25,557 nt of DNA from assembly GCA_046538375.1 (NCBI GenBank), contig JBKHJA010000023.1:1-25557 (forward strand), in the 5' to 3' direction. The notes under the pieces were generated by a model. It saw only the letters and a program-made list of their open reading frames with translations. It searched no databases and was not told where the DNA came from. This document shows positions 1 to 7,178 of the stretch, piece by piece; position 1 is the stretch's first letter, and each line of letters begins with the position of its first letter. Position numbers and translations under genes: made by a program. Source of the stretch: JBKHJA01 sp046538375 (GTDB taxonomy: Bacteria > Acidobacteriota > Aminicenantia > Aminicenantales > Aminicenantaceae).

Positions 1-91
1 AATTTCCTCCCTCATATACATTGTTTCCAGCGAATTCATGAATAATCCAGGTTAAAAGATTGAAGCTCAAAGCTCAAAAAAAATGATTGGA

Positions 92-1066
92 TCAGGCACT
101 TCTGTTCCTGTTGGCCCGGATACGCTCGTATCCTGAGATGTTGATAAATTCAAATTTCTCTTCTTTTTCCAGTTCATCAAACAGCAGGTTCAAACCCAAG
201 ACATCGCTGCCCATATGGCCGGCGATCACCACATTCAGGTTGGCCTTCTTGGCGTTCTCCAGGTGCTCTTCGCTCAAATGCATACACACCAGGGTGCTGA
301 CTCCGCTGGAGGCATATTTTTCAAAGATTTCCTTGGAACCTTCAGTGCCCCCGGTCATATCCACATAGATTTTTCCGCATTTGTTGTCTTCTGATCCGCT
401 GACGATTTTGGGCGGGACTTGAAGCCTGGAAGAATTCTTGTATTCTGGAATATTTTTTATAATTTTCATCAAATCCCTTAACTTGTGGGGGTTCTTTTTT
501 TGGAAAGTTTTTTTGAGATAATTGGTGACACAATTGTCAGAAGGGGTATGAATGCACATCATGGGAATGCCCAGCAGTTTGGCCGCGTCCACCGCTCGGT
601 TATGATTGATGGGCATCAGCCTTCTTTCTATCTCGCCGATTCTTTTCTCCAGCAGTTGTTCGGCTACGCTGACGCTGATCCCGGAGTTAGCCAGTAGATC
701 GGCCTGCAGTTTCATCACATCATAGAGTCTGGCCAGGGCATAGCCCTGGGGATGATGGGAGATGATCAAATCGATTTTTTGATCCATCTCTTTGTTGAGA
801 AAATGGGTCAGAAGGATTTCTCCTGTTCCCATGTCAATTCCCACAATCATTTTCTTAACCTCGGTATTCATGTCACCGTTCAGAATCCTGGTGTCGGAGA
901 AAGGGTTGAACAACCGGTCTTTGTCATAATATTCTGCTTCCTCATCTTTTAAGCCTTTCCTTTTTTCCTTTTCTTCTTTTAAAATCCTTTTGATCTCGTC
1001 CTTTCCCCTTAGGTCATTGTCAATGCCAATTTCGATGGTTTTCCTGTAGATTTTTTCGATTTTCAT
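92..1066 (-). CDS. NIF3-like (DUF34) metal-binding protein
   Basis: This is a 324-residue protein of the NIF3/DUF34 family, cytoplasmic proteins that bind a pair of metal ions and whose cellular role is poorly defined (GTP cyclohydrolase I type 2-like is a common but weak label). Visible signatures are ISHHP with the paired histidines near residues 104-105, HTPSDN with an aspartate near 177, and a C-terminal AGHMGSD with His 284 and Asp 288. These are the places where the family binds metal. The first 60 residues are a charged Lys/Glu-rich helical segment that is not part of the usual core. The frame could open at 1132, but the ATG at 1066 has AAGGAG eight bases upstream and removes a hydrophobic leader that would be out of place, so I use 1066. 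It is divergent from the TIM-barrel gene and shows no obvious link to glucan metabolism. The family call is firm and the function is unknown. Confidence 0.85.
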   Translation of the reverse strand: MKIEKIYRKTIEIGIDNDLRGKDEIKRILKEEKEKRKGLKDEEAEYYDKDRLFNPFSDTRILNGDMNTEVKKMIVGIDMGTGEILLTHFLNKEMDQKIDLIISHHPQGYALARLYDVMKLQADLLANSGISVSVAEQLLEKRIGEIERRLMPINHNRAVDAAKLLGIPMMCIHTPSDNCVTNYLKKTFQKKNPHKLRDLMKIIKNIPEYKNSSRLQVPPKIVSGSEDNKCGKIYVDMTGGTEGSKEIFEKYASSGVSTLVCMHLSEEHLENAKKANLNVVIAGHMGSDVLGLNLLFDELEKEEKFEFINISGYERIRANRNRSA

Positions 1067-1105
1067 TTCCTGGACTCCTTTGGTAAAAATTACAAACACA
1101 ATGAG

Positions 1106-1143
1106 ATATTTGATTAAGAATATTCTTACCATTAATCAAATAT
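1106..1143. repeat. Perfect 12-bp inverted repeat in divergent intergenic region
   Basis: The left arm ATATTTGATTAA (1106-1117) is the exact reverse complement of TTAATCAAATAT (1132-1143), with a 14-base spacer that contains the palindrome GAATATTC. It lies between the divergent NIF3-like and isomerase genes, where promoters of both should lie. It could be an operator for a dimeric regulator or a hairpin in a long leader. The repeat is seen directly; its role is inferred. Confidence 0.5.
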
Positions 1144-1157
1144 AGCCTATTTCAAAA

Positions 1158-1171
1158 ATGTTTGTAAACAT
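1158..1171. promoter_or_regulatory. Small palindromic operator-like site
   Basis: ATGTTTGTAAACAT has 6-base inverted arms around a 2-base centre. Its core TGTTTGTAA (1159-1167) recurs in inverted orientation as TTACAAACA at 1090-1098, and a shorter TTACAAA is at 1186-1192. These three copies surround the 12-bp inverted repeat in the divergent intergenic region, a pattern expected of a cooperative regulator site. No regulator gene is in the window, so this stays a candidate. Confidence 0.35.
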
Positions 1172-1279
1172 GGAAGTCAGGATGCTTACAAATTCAGCTT
1201 GAATATTTTAGAAAAGGCCGTAAAATATATCATATTTCAAATCCGGGAATATTCATGGAAAGCTGCATGGGGAGCAGGA

Positions 1280-2188
1280 ATGGAATTTGGATATAATTTT
1301 TCGAATCAATGGCTGAAAGATCCCTTTAACTACAGCGAAGAGCAGATCTGCAAATTATTATCCAGAGTGGATATGGACTGCGTGGAGATACAGTTAGCCG
1401 TAGTGGGGATTATAGATAGAAAAGGCCATATAGTCAGGTCACAAAAAGAAAAAATTTTTGCCTTGCTTAAAAAATACGGACTCAGAGTCTACTCCATCCA
1501 TGCTCCTTATCCTTATTACGTGCCTAACTATTTAAACTTCAAAAAAGGGATGCTGCACAGAAGGGCTATCACCAGCTTAAAAAACAGCATCAGGATCGCC
1601 AGGGAATTAGGGGCCAAAATCGTGGTGATCCATCCCTCCCATACTTTGGGTTTCCATAAAATCCAGGGGGAATATGAGAAGAAGATAACAGAGGCTATCA
1701 TCGAAAATCTAAGCTTGATCAGGGATTATGTGGAAGATAAAAGGTTTGATTTAAAAGTGGGCATAGAGACCATGGCGCCCAAGAGGGAGCGAGTTGTGGT
1801 TGGGGACAGGCCAGAGGAGATCGTTCGTATCATCAAGGCTTTGAACAGTGAGAAGATCCAAGCGACGTGGGATATGTGCCATACTTACAGATCAATGCTC
1901 AAATATAAACTGAAAATAAGAGACTTTGAAGAACTGGCAGAGCACACCTGCCATGTCCATTATTCTTCTTTCTCTCCTATTCTGTCAAAGTGTCACTTTC
2001 CCACCCAGTACGGGAAAGAAGAGCCTATTTTCAAGATGATTTCTTTGTTAGAAAATAAAAATATGGCTGTTATCAACGAAATATCGCCCTTGATGCTGAT
2101 CTATCTTAATCCCAAGAGAACTTTGAAAGGATGGCTGGACCTTATTCTCAAACAAAGCAAGGAGGATTTCCGGAAATGGATGCATTGA
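1280..2188 (+). CDS. IolE/IolI-like TIM-barrel sugar-phosphate isomerase/epimerase
   Basis: A 302-residue AP-endonuclease-2/xylose-isomerase-like TIM barrel. Family members use a divalent metal to isomerise or epimerise sugars, inosoles or sugar phosphates. The expected metal ligands are visible: Glu near 163 (GIET), Asp near 198 (WDMCH), His near 226 (HVHYS) and Glu near 267 (INEIS). There is also an early strand SIHAPYP and the strand VIHPS. The frame opens with a TTG at 1199, but the ATG at 1280 follows GGGGAGCAGGA and gives the normal family start (MEFGYN); the extra 27 residues are atypical. Its end overlaps the next gene by 13 bases, so translation is probably coupled to the inositol-phosphate cytidylyltransferase-like enzyme. 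By context the substrate may be an inositol or a related polyol, but that is inference; a generic isomerase on another sugar is equally compatible. Confidence 0.75.
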   Translation: MEFGYNFSNQWLKDPFNYSEEQICKLLSRVDMDCVEIQLAVVGIIDRKGHIVRSQKEKIFALLKKYGLRVYSIHAPYPYYVPNYLNFKKGMLHRRAITSLKNSIRIARELGAKIVVIHPSHTLGFHKIQGEYEKKITEAIIENLSLIRDYVEDKRFDLKVGIETMAPKRERVVVGDRPEEIVRIIKALNSEKIQATWDMCHTYRSMLKYKLKIRDFEELAEHTCHVHYSSFSPILSKCHFPTQYGKEEPIFKMISLLENKNMAVINEISPLMLIYLNPKRTLKGWLDLILKQSKEDFRKWMH

Positions 2189-3528
2189 TACTGGCCGGTG
2201 GAGACGGGACAAGATTGTTGCCTCTGACCAAAAATAAGCCAAAAGTGATGATAAAAATTTACGGACTTCCCATTCTGGAGAGGTCCCTCCATGTGCTGAA
2301 GAGAGCGGGGATCAAAAGAGCGGTCATTGTTACCGGATTTAGAGGAGAAGTTATAAAGAACTATTTTGGTCATACCTGGAAGGGCATGGAAATTGTGTAT
2401 AAGGAAACAGACTGGTACGAAGATGGGATATTGAAATCTGTCATCAAAGCCAAGGATGTGATCAGAGACAGGTTTGTCTTTTTATGCGGGGATACCATTC
2501 CTGAGGAAAAGAGCTTAACATTGGCCCTGACAAAAAAAGGAGATATGGTGGTCAGCATCAGGAATTCAGAGGAAGATTCTGTGGTGGCTCAGGTTTCAAG
2601 CGGTGGAAGGGTTAAAAATATTGGCATGAGAAAAGACATGAAAAAATACAATTTTTCGGTGGCTGGAATTTCAGTAAACGAGCCTGTGTTTTTTGAGGCT
2701 GTACAGGAATGCCTCATGAGTGGGGAATATGACAGGCCAAATGCTATACAGCGGATGATCCAGAAAGGTTATGTGGTCAATTCTTTCGATATTTCCAGCC
2801 ATGCTCTTCTGGAGATCGACAGCATTGCCGATTTAAACAGGGCGAAGAAATTCATTTTTGATGAAGCGGTGAGGACCAGGATAAAAAATCCCGGCTGGTT
2901 CAAAAAAATATTCAATTTTCCTATCTCCTTCCCGCTTACCAAATTGCTGGCTGGGACCAATGTTGCCCCTAATCAAATAACATTCCTCTGTTTCATGTTA
3001 TTTGCGGCTTCTGGCCTTTTGCTCTCCTTGAGACATTTCTGGGCGGGAGGGATCTTGTGTTATTTAGGAGCTATGTTTGATGCTGTGGACGGTAAAATTT
3101 CAAGGCTAAAATTTAAAAGCACTTATCTGGGGAAGTTTGCTGATTCTATGGTGGACAGGTTGTGTGAATTGAGTGTGGTCGCAGGCTTGATGCTGGGTAT
3201 TTATTTCTCCTCCCATAATTATCTCATTTTTCTTTTGGGGTCGCTGTGCATTTTTTTCCTATTAGGGAGATTCTACTGCCAGGGACTCTATTATGAGTTT
3301 ATGAATGAAAGGATTCATAGCTCCTGGAGATGGAAGAAAAGCTTTTCTTCAAGAATTTTGGATCTGGCCAACAGGGATCTGAATTTTTTCATAGTTATGA
3401 TTTCTTGCCTTATGAAATATCCTTTAATAGGATTGAGTTATATGGCGCTCTCAGCAGGATCCGCTTTCATTATCAGGGCCATTCAGACATGGAAGACCAT
3501 GAAATGGATAAAAAAGCCTGCCTTTTGA
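2176..3528 (+). CDS. Bifunctional nucleotidyltransferase / CDP-alcohol phosphatidyltransferase (IPCT-DIPPS-like)
   Basis: A 450-residue two-domain protein. Residues 1-230 are a LicC/GlmU-like nucleotidyltransferase with GGDGTR (8-13), KPK (21-23) and a CGD metal site near 104-106. Residues 250-450 are a multi-pass membrane domain with the CDP-alcohol phosphotransferase signature: Asp 302, Asp 305-Gly, Arg 310, Gly 319, Asp 323, Asp 327, with exact family spacing. The usual Ala before the Arg is Ser. This architecture matches the inositol-1-phosphate cytidylyltransferase/di-myo-inositol-phosphate-phosphate synthase fusion, which makes CDP-inositol and transfers inositol phosphate to a second inositol phosphate. 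The product could be that compatible solute or an inositol lipid. The open frame starts at 2131, but ATG 2176 follows AAGGAGG and begins exactly at the nucleotide-binding strand. No inositol-phosphate synthase is in the window, so the substrate is inferred. Confidence 0.78.
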   Translation: MDALILAGGDGTRLLPLTKNKPKVMIKIYGLPILERSLHVLKRAGIKRAVIVTGFRGEVIKNYFGHTWKGMEIVYKETDWYEDGILKSVIKAKDVIRDRFVFLCGDTIPEEKSLTLALTKKGDMVVSIRNSEEDSVVAQVSSGGRVKNIGMRKDMKKYNFSVAGISVNEPVFFEAVQECLMSGEYDRPNAIQRMIQKGYVVNSFDISSHALLEIDSIADLNRAKKFIFDEAVRTRIKNPGWFKKIFNFPISFPLTKLLAGTNVAPNQITFLCFMLFAASGLLLSLRHFWAGGILCYLGAMFDAVDGKISRLKFKSTYLGKFADSMVDRLCELSVVAGLMLGIYFSSHNYLIFLLGSLCIFFLLGRFYCQGLYYEFMNERIHSSWRWKKSFSSRILDLANRDLNFFIVMISCLMKYPLIGLSYMALSAGSAFIIRAIQTWKTMKWIKKPAF

Positions 3529-3551
3529 GAGAGGAACAGCTTAGAAATCTG

Positions 3552-4151
3552 TTATTTGCCCTTTCGCCAGAATCGAAAAGGGGAGACAAGGGGAGAGATT
3601 CCGGTCTTTCTGGCGGGAAAGATCCCTTCACTCACCAGCCGGGTGTCTTCCACCGTGTAAAAGGCTTTGGGATTGAATCTTCTGATGATGTCCGCTACCG
3701 CATCAAAGTCCTGGCGCTTGATGATCATATAAATGACATGAACGATGCCTTTATTCCCTTGGGCCTCTGAGCTGGTGATTCCATAGCCTTTTGACCGGAG
3801 ATAATTTATCAGTTCAGTGGAATCCTTCTGGGTGATGATGCGGATAACCGATTTTCCGATGGCCAATTTCCTCTCCATATAAAGACCAATGAAAGTTCCC
3901 ATGGCGAAGCCTGCTCCATAGGCAAGATAACAGGCAATGTTATCAAGATTCTGCATGATAGCTCGAATGGCAAAGAGCCAGATCAAGACTTCAAAAAATC
4001 CCACCACAGGAGCAAGATATTTCAATTCTTTGGACACAAACACGATACGCATGGTTCCCAGGCTGACATCAAGAATGCGGGCCAGGAAGATAAGCGTAGG
4101 AATAATCACCCACTTGAATATTTCTGAACTGATAAAGGCCTCTCCATTCAT
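3552..4151 (-). CDS. UPF0316-type membrane protein (DUF5698 + DUF2179)
   Basis: A 199-residue inner-membrane protein of unknown function. Three hydrophobic segments (about 13-29, 44-64 and 72-92) contain the family pattern LARILDVSLGTMRIVFVSK, typical of the UPF0316 membrane domain. A soluble alpha/beta DUF2179 domain follows at about 100-168, and then a short basic tail. DUF2179 is shared with YitT-type proteins and is suspected to bind a small ligand, but no reaction is established. The start has AGGAG nine bases upstream. The gene converges on the preceding unit with a 23-base gap and diverges from the glucan cluster, so it is a separate transcription unit. Confidence 0.82.
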   Translation of the reverse strand: MNGEAFISSEIFKWVIIPTLIFLARILDVSLGTMRIVFVSKELKYLAPVVGFFEVLIWLFAIRAIMQNLDNIACYLAYGAGFAMGTFIGLYMERKLAIGKSVIRIITQKDSTELINYLRSKGYGITSSEAQGNKGIVHVIYMIIKRQDFDAVADIIRRFNPKAFYTVEDTRLVSEGIFPARKTGISPLVSPFRFWRKGK

Positions 4152-4211
4152 TTCTTTATTCTCCTTTCTCTGAAGAGTATGACATTCAATTTAAAGAAAA
4201 AAAATCACTTT

Positions 4212-4239
4212 ATTTTATGATATTTCAGGACATGATCAA
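4212..4239 (-). promoter_or_regulatory. Candidate sigma70-type promoter of the UPF0316 gene
   Basis: Read on the minus strand, TTGATC (4234-4239) and TAAAAT (4212-4217) are separated by 16 bases. They match the -35 and -10 consensus at 4/6 and 5/6 positions. The predicted start of transcription is near 4205, about 55 bases before the ATG. Sequence match only. Confidence 0.35.
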
Positions 4240-4250
4240 AGAGAGGGTTT

Positions 4251-4279
4251 TTGCTCTGGGTTGACATTGCGAATATAAT
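4251..4279 (+). promoter_or_regulatory. Candidate sigma70-type promoter of the glucan/trehalose cluster
   Basis: A perfect -10 TATAAT (4274-4279) lies 17 bases after TTGCTC (4251-4256), which is a 3/6 match to the -35. An exact TTGACA at 4261-4266 is also present but is too close to that -10; it could pair with TGTAAT at 4281-4286 at a short 14-base spacing. The predicted leader is about 67 bases. The -35 box is only 11 bases from that of the divergent UPF0316 promoter, so the two may be regulated together. Confidence 0.42.
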
Positions 4280-4293
4280 ATGTAATCAACAGT

Positions 4294-4341
4294 GCAGATC
4301 TTTTCATCGAGGTCACAACGAATGAGGATCTGCTCATTTTT
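4294..4341 (+). promoter_or_regulatory. Leader hairpin followed by T-run ahead of the GT81 gene
   Basis: GCAGATC (4294-4300) is the exact reverse complement of GATCTGC (4327-4333). Three further inner pairs (two of them G-T) extend the stem, and a five-T run lies at 4337-4341, just before the GAGGAGG ribosome-binding site. It sits between the predicted transcription start and the first gene, so it could attenuate or control translation of the cluster. It is not strong enough to call a terminator. Confidence 0.35.
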
Positions 4342-4353
4342 AGAGGAGGACTG

Positions 4354-5598
4354 ATGAAATTTCATACAGCTTTGCGGCCCTGGGCCATCAGGCGCCTGGA
4401 GAAAATCGAACATGTGGACATGGTGATCGGGATTCCCTGTTACAATAACGACTCCACCATCGAGCATGTGATCGATATGGCCAGTGAGGGTATTGCCCAG
4501 CATTATCGGGATCTGCAGGCTTTGGTCATCATCTCTGATGGAGGTTCCACCGATGACACCAGAGAGATAGCCAAGGAAAAAACCGTCTATCCTTTCATAG
4601 AGAAACTGGTGACCATCTACCGTGGAGTTCCCGGCAAAGGAAGCGCCTTACGGATGATATTCGAAGCCGCTAATTCTCTGCAGTCCAGGGTCTGTGTGTT
4701 GTGTGATGCCGACCTGCGAAGCATCTCTCCTGAATGGATTAAAGCCTTGGCCGATCCTGTCCTGCAGCACAGACACGATTTTGTGGCTCCTATTTATTCC
4801 CGCTACAAATACGATGCCACCATCACCAACAATATTGCTTATAACTTGACTCGAGCTCTGTTCGGCAAGCGGGTGCGGCAGCCTATCGGAGGTGATTTCG
4901 GCCTCTCCAGGGGCATGGTCAATTATTATTTTGAATGCGGGCATGATATCTGGATGACCGATATCGCCAGATTCGGGATTGATATATGGATGACTGTCTC
5001 TGCAGTGGTGCAGGATGTCTCTATCTGTCAGACATATCTGGGAACCAAGGTGCATGATATCAAGGATCCTGTGGACCACCTGGGGCCGATGTTCAGGCAG
5101 GTGGTGCATCCTCTTTTCCAGTTGATGGAAACATATGAACAGAAATGGAAAAGAATCAAAGAGAGCACCTCTATTCCGGTCTACGGAAGTCCTAAAGAGG
5201 AAGAACCGGAGGCCTTCACTGTCGGTGTTCAGGGCATGATCGAAAACTTCAAAGGGGGATTCAAGAATCTCTCGGCCCTTTGGGAGAAGATTATCAATCC
5301 AGAGAGTTTTAATGTTCTCAAGCAATTAGCCGAGAATAAAAAGAAAAACCATTTCTTTATGTCCACCGAAGACTGGGCAAAAATTGTGTATGATTTTGGC
5401 ACCACCTTTCACCGCTGGAAGAGAGACAGAGGAAAACTGGTGGAAATCATGCGTCCCCTGTATTATGCCCGGGTGGCTTCTTTTATCAACGAAACAAAGG
5501 AGATGTCCACTGAACAGGCAGAAAAGGTCATCGACCGTCAAGCTGAAACATTTGAAAAACTGAAGCCTTATTTAATAAAAAAGTGGGAACAAGAATAA
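4354..5598 (+). CDS. GT81-like glucosyl-3-phosphoglycerate / glucosylglycerate synthase
   Basis: A 414-residue GT-A fold glycosyltransferase. It resembles the GpgS/Ggs group, which transfers glucose from a nucleotide sugar to 3-phosphoglycerate or directly to glycerate, giving the compatible solute glucosylglycerate. Visible motifs are IPCYNND near 27-33 (nucleotide binding), SDGGSTDDT at 61-69, PGKG at 93-96, the metal-binding CDAD at 117-120, QPIGGDFGLS at 176-185 (the position of the acceptor loop QPLGGEYA in mycobacterial GpgS) and His 234, which aligns with the third metal ligand. The start is well set by GAGGAGG four bases upstream of ATG. It leads the glucan cluster, seven bases before the glgA open frame. 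No phosphatase of the GpgP or MpgP type lies nearby. This fits direct glucosylglycerate synthesis, or a phosphatase elsewhere. A mannosyl version cannot be excluded. Confidence 0.75.
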   Translation: MKFHTALRPWAIRRLEKIEHVDMVIGIPCYNNDSTIEHVIDMASEGIAQHYRDLQALVIISDGGSTDDTREIAKEKTVYPFIEKLVTIYRGVPGKGSALRMIFEAANSLQSRVCVLCDADLRSISPEWIKALADPVLQHRHDFVAPIYSRYKYDATITNNIAYNLTRALFGKRVRQPIGGDFGLSRGMVNYYFECGHDIWMTDIARFGIDIWMTVSAVVQDVSICQTYLGTKVHDIKDPVDHLGPMFRQVVHPLFQLMETYEQKWKRIKESTSIPVYGSPKEEEPEAFTVGVQGMIENFKGGFKNLSALWEKIINPESFNVLKQLAENKKKNHFFMSTEDWAKIVYDFGTTFHRWKRDRGKLVEIMRPLYYARVASFINETKEMSTEQAEKVIDRQAETFEKLKPYLIKKWEQE

Positions 5599-5626
5599 TC
5601 TCATAATGTTAAAAAAGGAGAGTCCC

Positions 5627-7084
5627 TTGCAAATTTTATTTGCTTCTTCAGAGATGGCTCCTTTTGCTAAAACCGGAGGATTGGCTGATGTGTCTGCTTC
5701 CCTGCCCGCTGCTTTGTCCTCTTTGGGGCATAAAGTGGAGGTGGTTATGCCCCTTTACCGCTCGGTTATGGAAGGGCCCTTTGAGCTGGAACCACAGCCA
5801 GAATCACTGGAAGTGCCTTTCAAACGGGGCCTGCTTAAAGCAAAGATATTCTCTTCCCGCATAAAACCTGGACTTTCCGTTTATTTCCTCAAGCGGGACG
5901 AGTTCTTTGATCGAAGCCGATTATACGGAACATCAGAAGGAGATTACTTCGACAATCCCGAGAGGTTTATCTTTTTCAGCCGCGCCGTTTTAGAGATGAG
6001 CAGAAAGTCAGGCCGTTCGCCTGATATCATCCACTGCCACGATTGGCAGAGCTCCCTGGTGCCGGTTTATCTTAAGAGTCTGTACAGGGATGATCCATTC
6101 TTCCGTCAAACGGCCGCTGTTTTCACCATCCACAATCTGGCCTATCAGGGGATTTTCCCAAAAGAATATATGGATATCAGCGGTTTACCCTCAGAGCTTT
6201 TTTCCATGAAGGGGCTGGAATATTACGGCAAGATGAATTTTATGAAAGGAGGAATTTTGTTCTCTGATGTCATCACCACGGTAAGCGAGAAATACGCCCA
6301 GGAAATCCAGGCTCCTGAATTTGGCTACGGCCTGGATGGTGTTCTTAAAGACAGAGAGAGTGATGTGTTTGGGATCTTGAACGGAGTCGACTACAAAGCC
6401 TGGAATCCACTCACTGACCCCCATCTTGCTGCTCAGTACAGTGTCCATGATTTGACAGGGAAGGAGAAGTGCAAACAGGAGTTGAGGAAAATTTTTAATC
6501 TGAGAGGAAAGGAAGGAAATCCCATCATAGGAATGATCTCCCGTCTGGCCGATCAAAAAGGATTTGATATTCTGGCCGAGGCCATGGATGAGCTTTTGAA
6601 ATGGGATCTCTTTTTGGTGGTGCTGGGCCAGGGAGACGAAAAGTACGAAAAGCAGTTTGCTGAACTGGCAGAGAAATATAAACATGGACTGGGGATAAAG
6701 ATTGCTTTTGATGATGTGCTGGCCCATAAAATAGAAGCCGGCTCTGATATGTTTCTGATGCCTTCCCGGTATGAACCCTGCGGGTTGAACCAGATGTACA
6801 GCCTCAAGTACGGAACTGTTCCTGTGGTTAGAGCCACCGGAGGACTGGATGACACCATAAAGGAGTTTGACCCTGATACAGGGAAGGGGAATGGATTTAA
6901 GTTTCAAGAATATTCGTCTGAGGCTCTGTTAGAAGCGGTTAAAAAAGTTTTGTCCGTCTACCAGAATAAGAAAATCTGGGAAAAACTGGTGAAAAACGCC
7001 ATGAAAGCGGATTTTTCCTGGAGGAAATCAGCCTTTAGATATGTAGAGATATACAAAAAAGCTCTGTCCAGGAATCAAGAATAA
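5627..7084 (+). CDS. glgA: Glycogen synthase, ADP-glucose dependent (GT5)
   Basis: A GT5 starch/glycogen synthase that adds glucose from ADP-glucose to the non-reducing end of alpha-1,4-glucan in the cytoplasm. It has the N-terminal KTGGLADV loop and the C-terminal catalytic block PSRYEPCGLNQ, followed by ATGGLDDT. An ATG at 5606 opens the frame but lacks a ribosome-binding site. A TTG at 5627 follows AAAGGAG at six-base spacing and yields MQILFASSEM, which aligns without gap to the E. coli protein start and puts the essential lysine at position 15 as in E. coli. I therefore take TTG, giving 485 residues, the usual family length. It follows the GT81 gene closely and is probably co-transcribed with it. 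Its substrate supplier glgC is at the far right on the other strand. Confidence 0.95.
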   Translation: MQILFASSEMAPFAKTGGLADVSASLPAALSSLGHKVEVVMPLYRSVMEGPFELEPQPESLEVPFKRGLLKAKIFSSRIKPGLSVYFLKRDEFFDRSRLYGTSEGDYFDNPERFIFFSRAVLEMSRKSGRSPDIIHCHDWQSSLVPVYLKSLYRDDPFFRQTAAVFTIHNLAYQGIFPKEYMDISGLPSELFSMKGLEYYGKMNFMKGGILFSDVITTVSEKYAQEIQAPEFGYGLDGVLKDRESDVFGILNGVDYKAWNPLTDPHLAAQYSVHDLTGKEKCKQELRKIFNLRGKEGNPIIGMISRLADQKGFDILAEAMDELLKWDLFLVVLGQGDEKYEKQFAELAEKYKHGLGIKIAFDDVLAHKIEAGSDMFLMPSRYEPCGLNQMYSLKYGTVPVVRATGGLDDTIKEFDPDTGKGNGFKFQEYSSEALLEAVKKVLSVYQNKKIWEKLVKNAMKADFSWRKSAFRYVEIYKKALSRNQE

Positions 7085-7135
7085 AGAACAGAGTCTGCCC
7101 ACAAAAGACGCCTTTTTTTAATCATCCCTGAAATT

Positions 7136-7144
7136 TGTTAGAAT
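7136..7144 (+). promoter_or_regulatory. Possible internal extended -10 promoter before glgE
   Basis: The 94-base gap between glgA and glgE contains TGTTAGAAT, an extended -10 form with a 5/6 match to TATAAT, and only an AT-rich, non-consensus -35 area at the proper distance. It could allow glgE and the following genes to be transcribed without glgA. Weak. Confidence 0.22.
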
Positions 7145-7178
7145 GAAGACAGTACAACCGGATCTTTGAGGAGGAAAG

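Noticed and set aside
68..81. Short direct repeat AGCTCAA AGCTCAA downstream of the NIF3-like gene
   Set aside because: Two copies only, low complexity, and the neighbouring T-run on the minus strand comes before rather than after the small hairpin, so it is neither a useful repeat nor a terminator.
4648..5325. 225-codon open frame on the minus strand
   Set aside because: Antisense to the GT81 gene, which has clear motifs. The His/Pro-rich product is typical of a shadow frame.
6191..6907. 238-codon open frame on the minus strand
   Set aside because: Antisense to the C-terminal catalytic half of glgA; no domain or ribosome-binding site.
7093..7118. Possible terminator between glgA and glgE (GTCT...AGAC followed by seven T)
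   Set aside because: The stem is only four pairs with a nine-base loop and two bases before the T-run; too weak to support a terminator.
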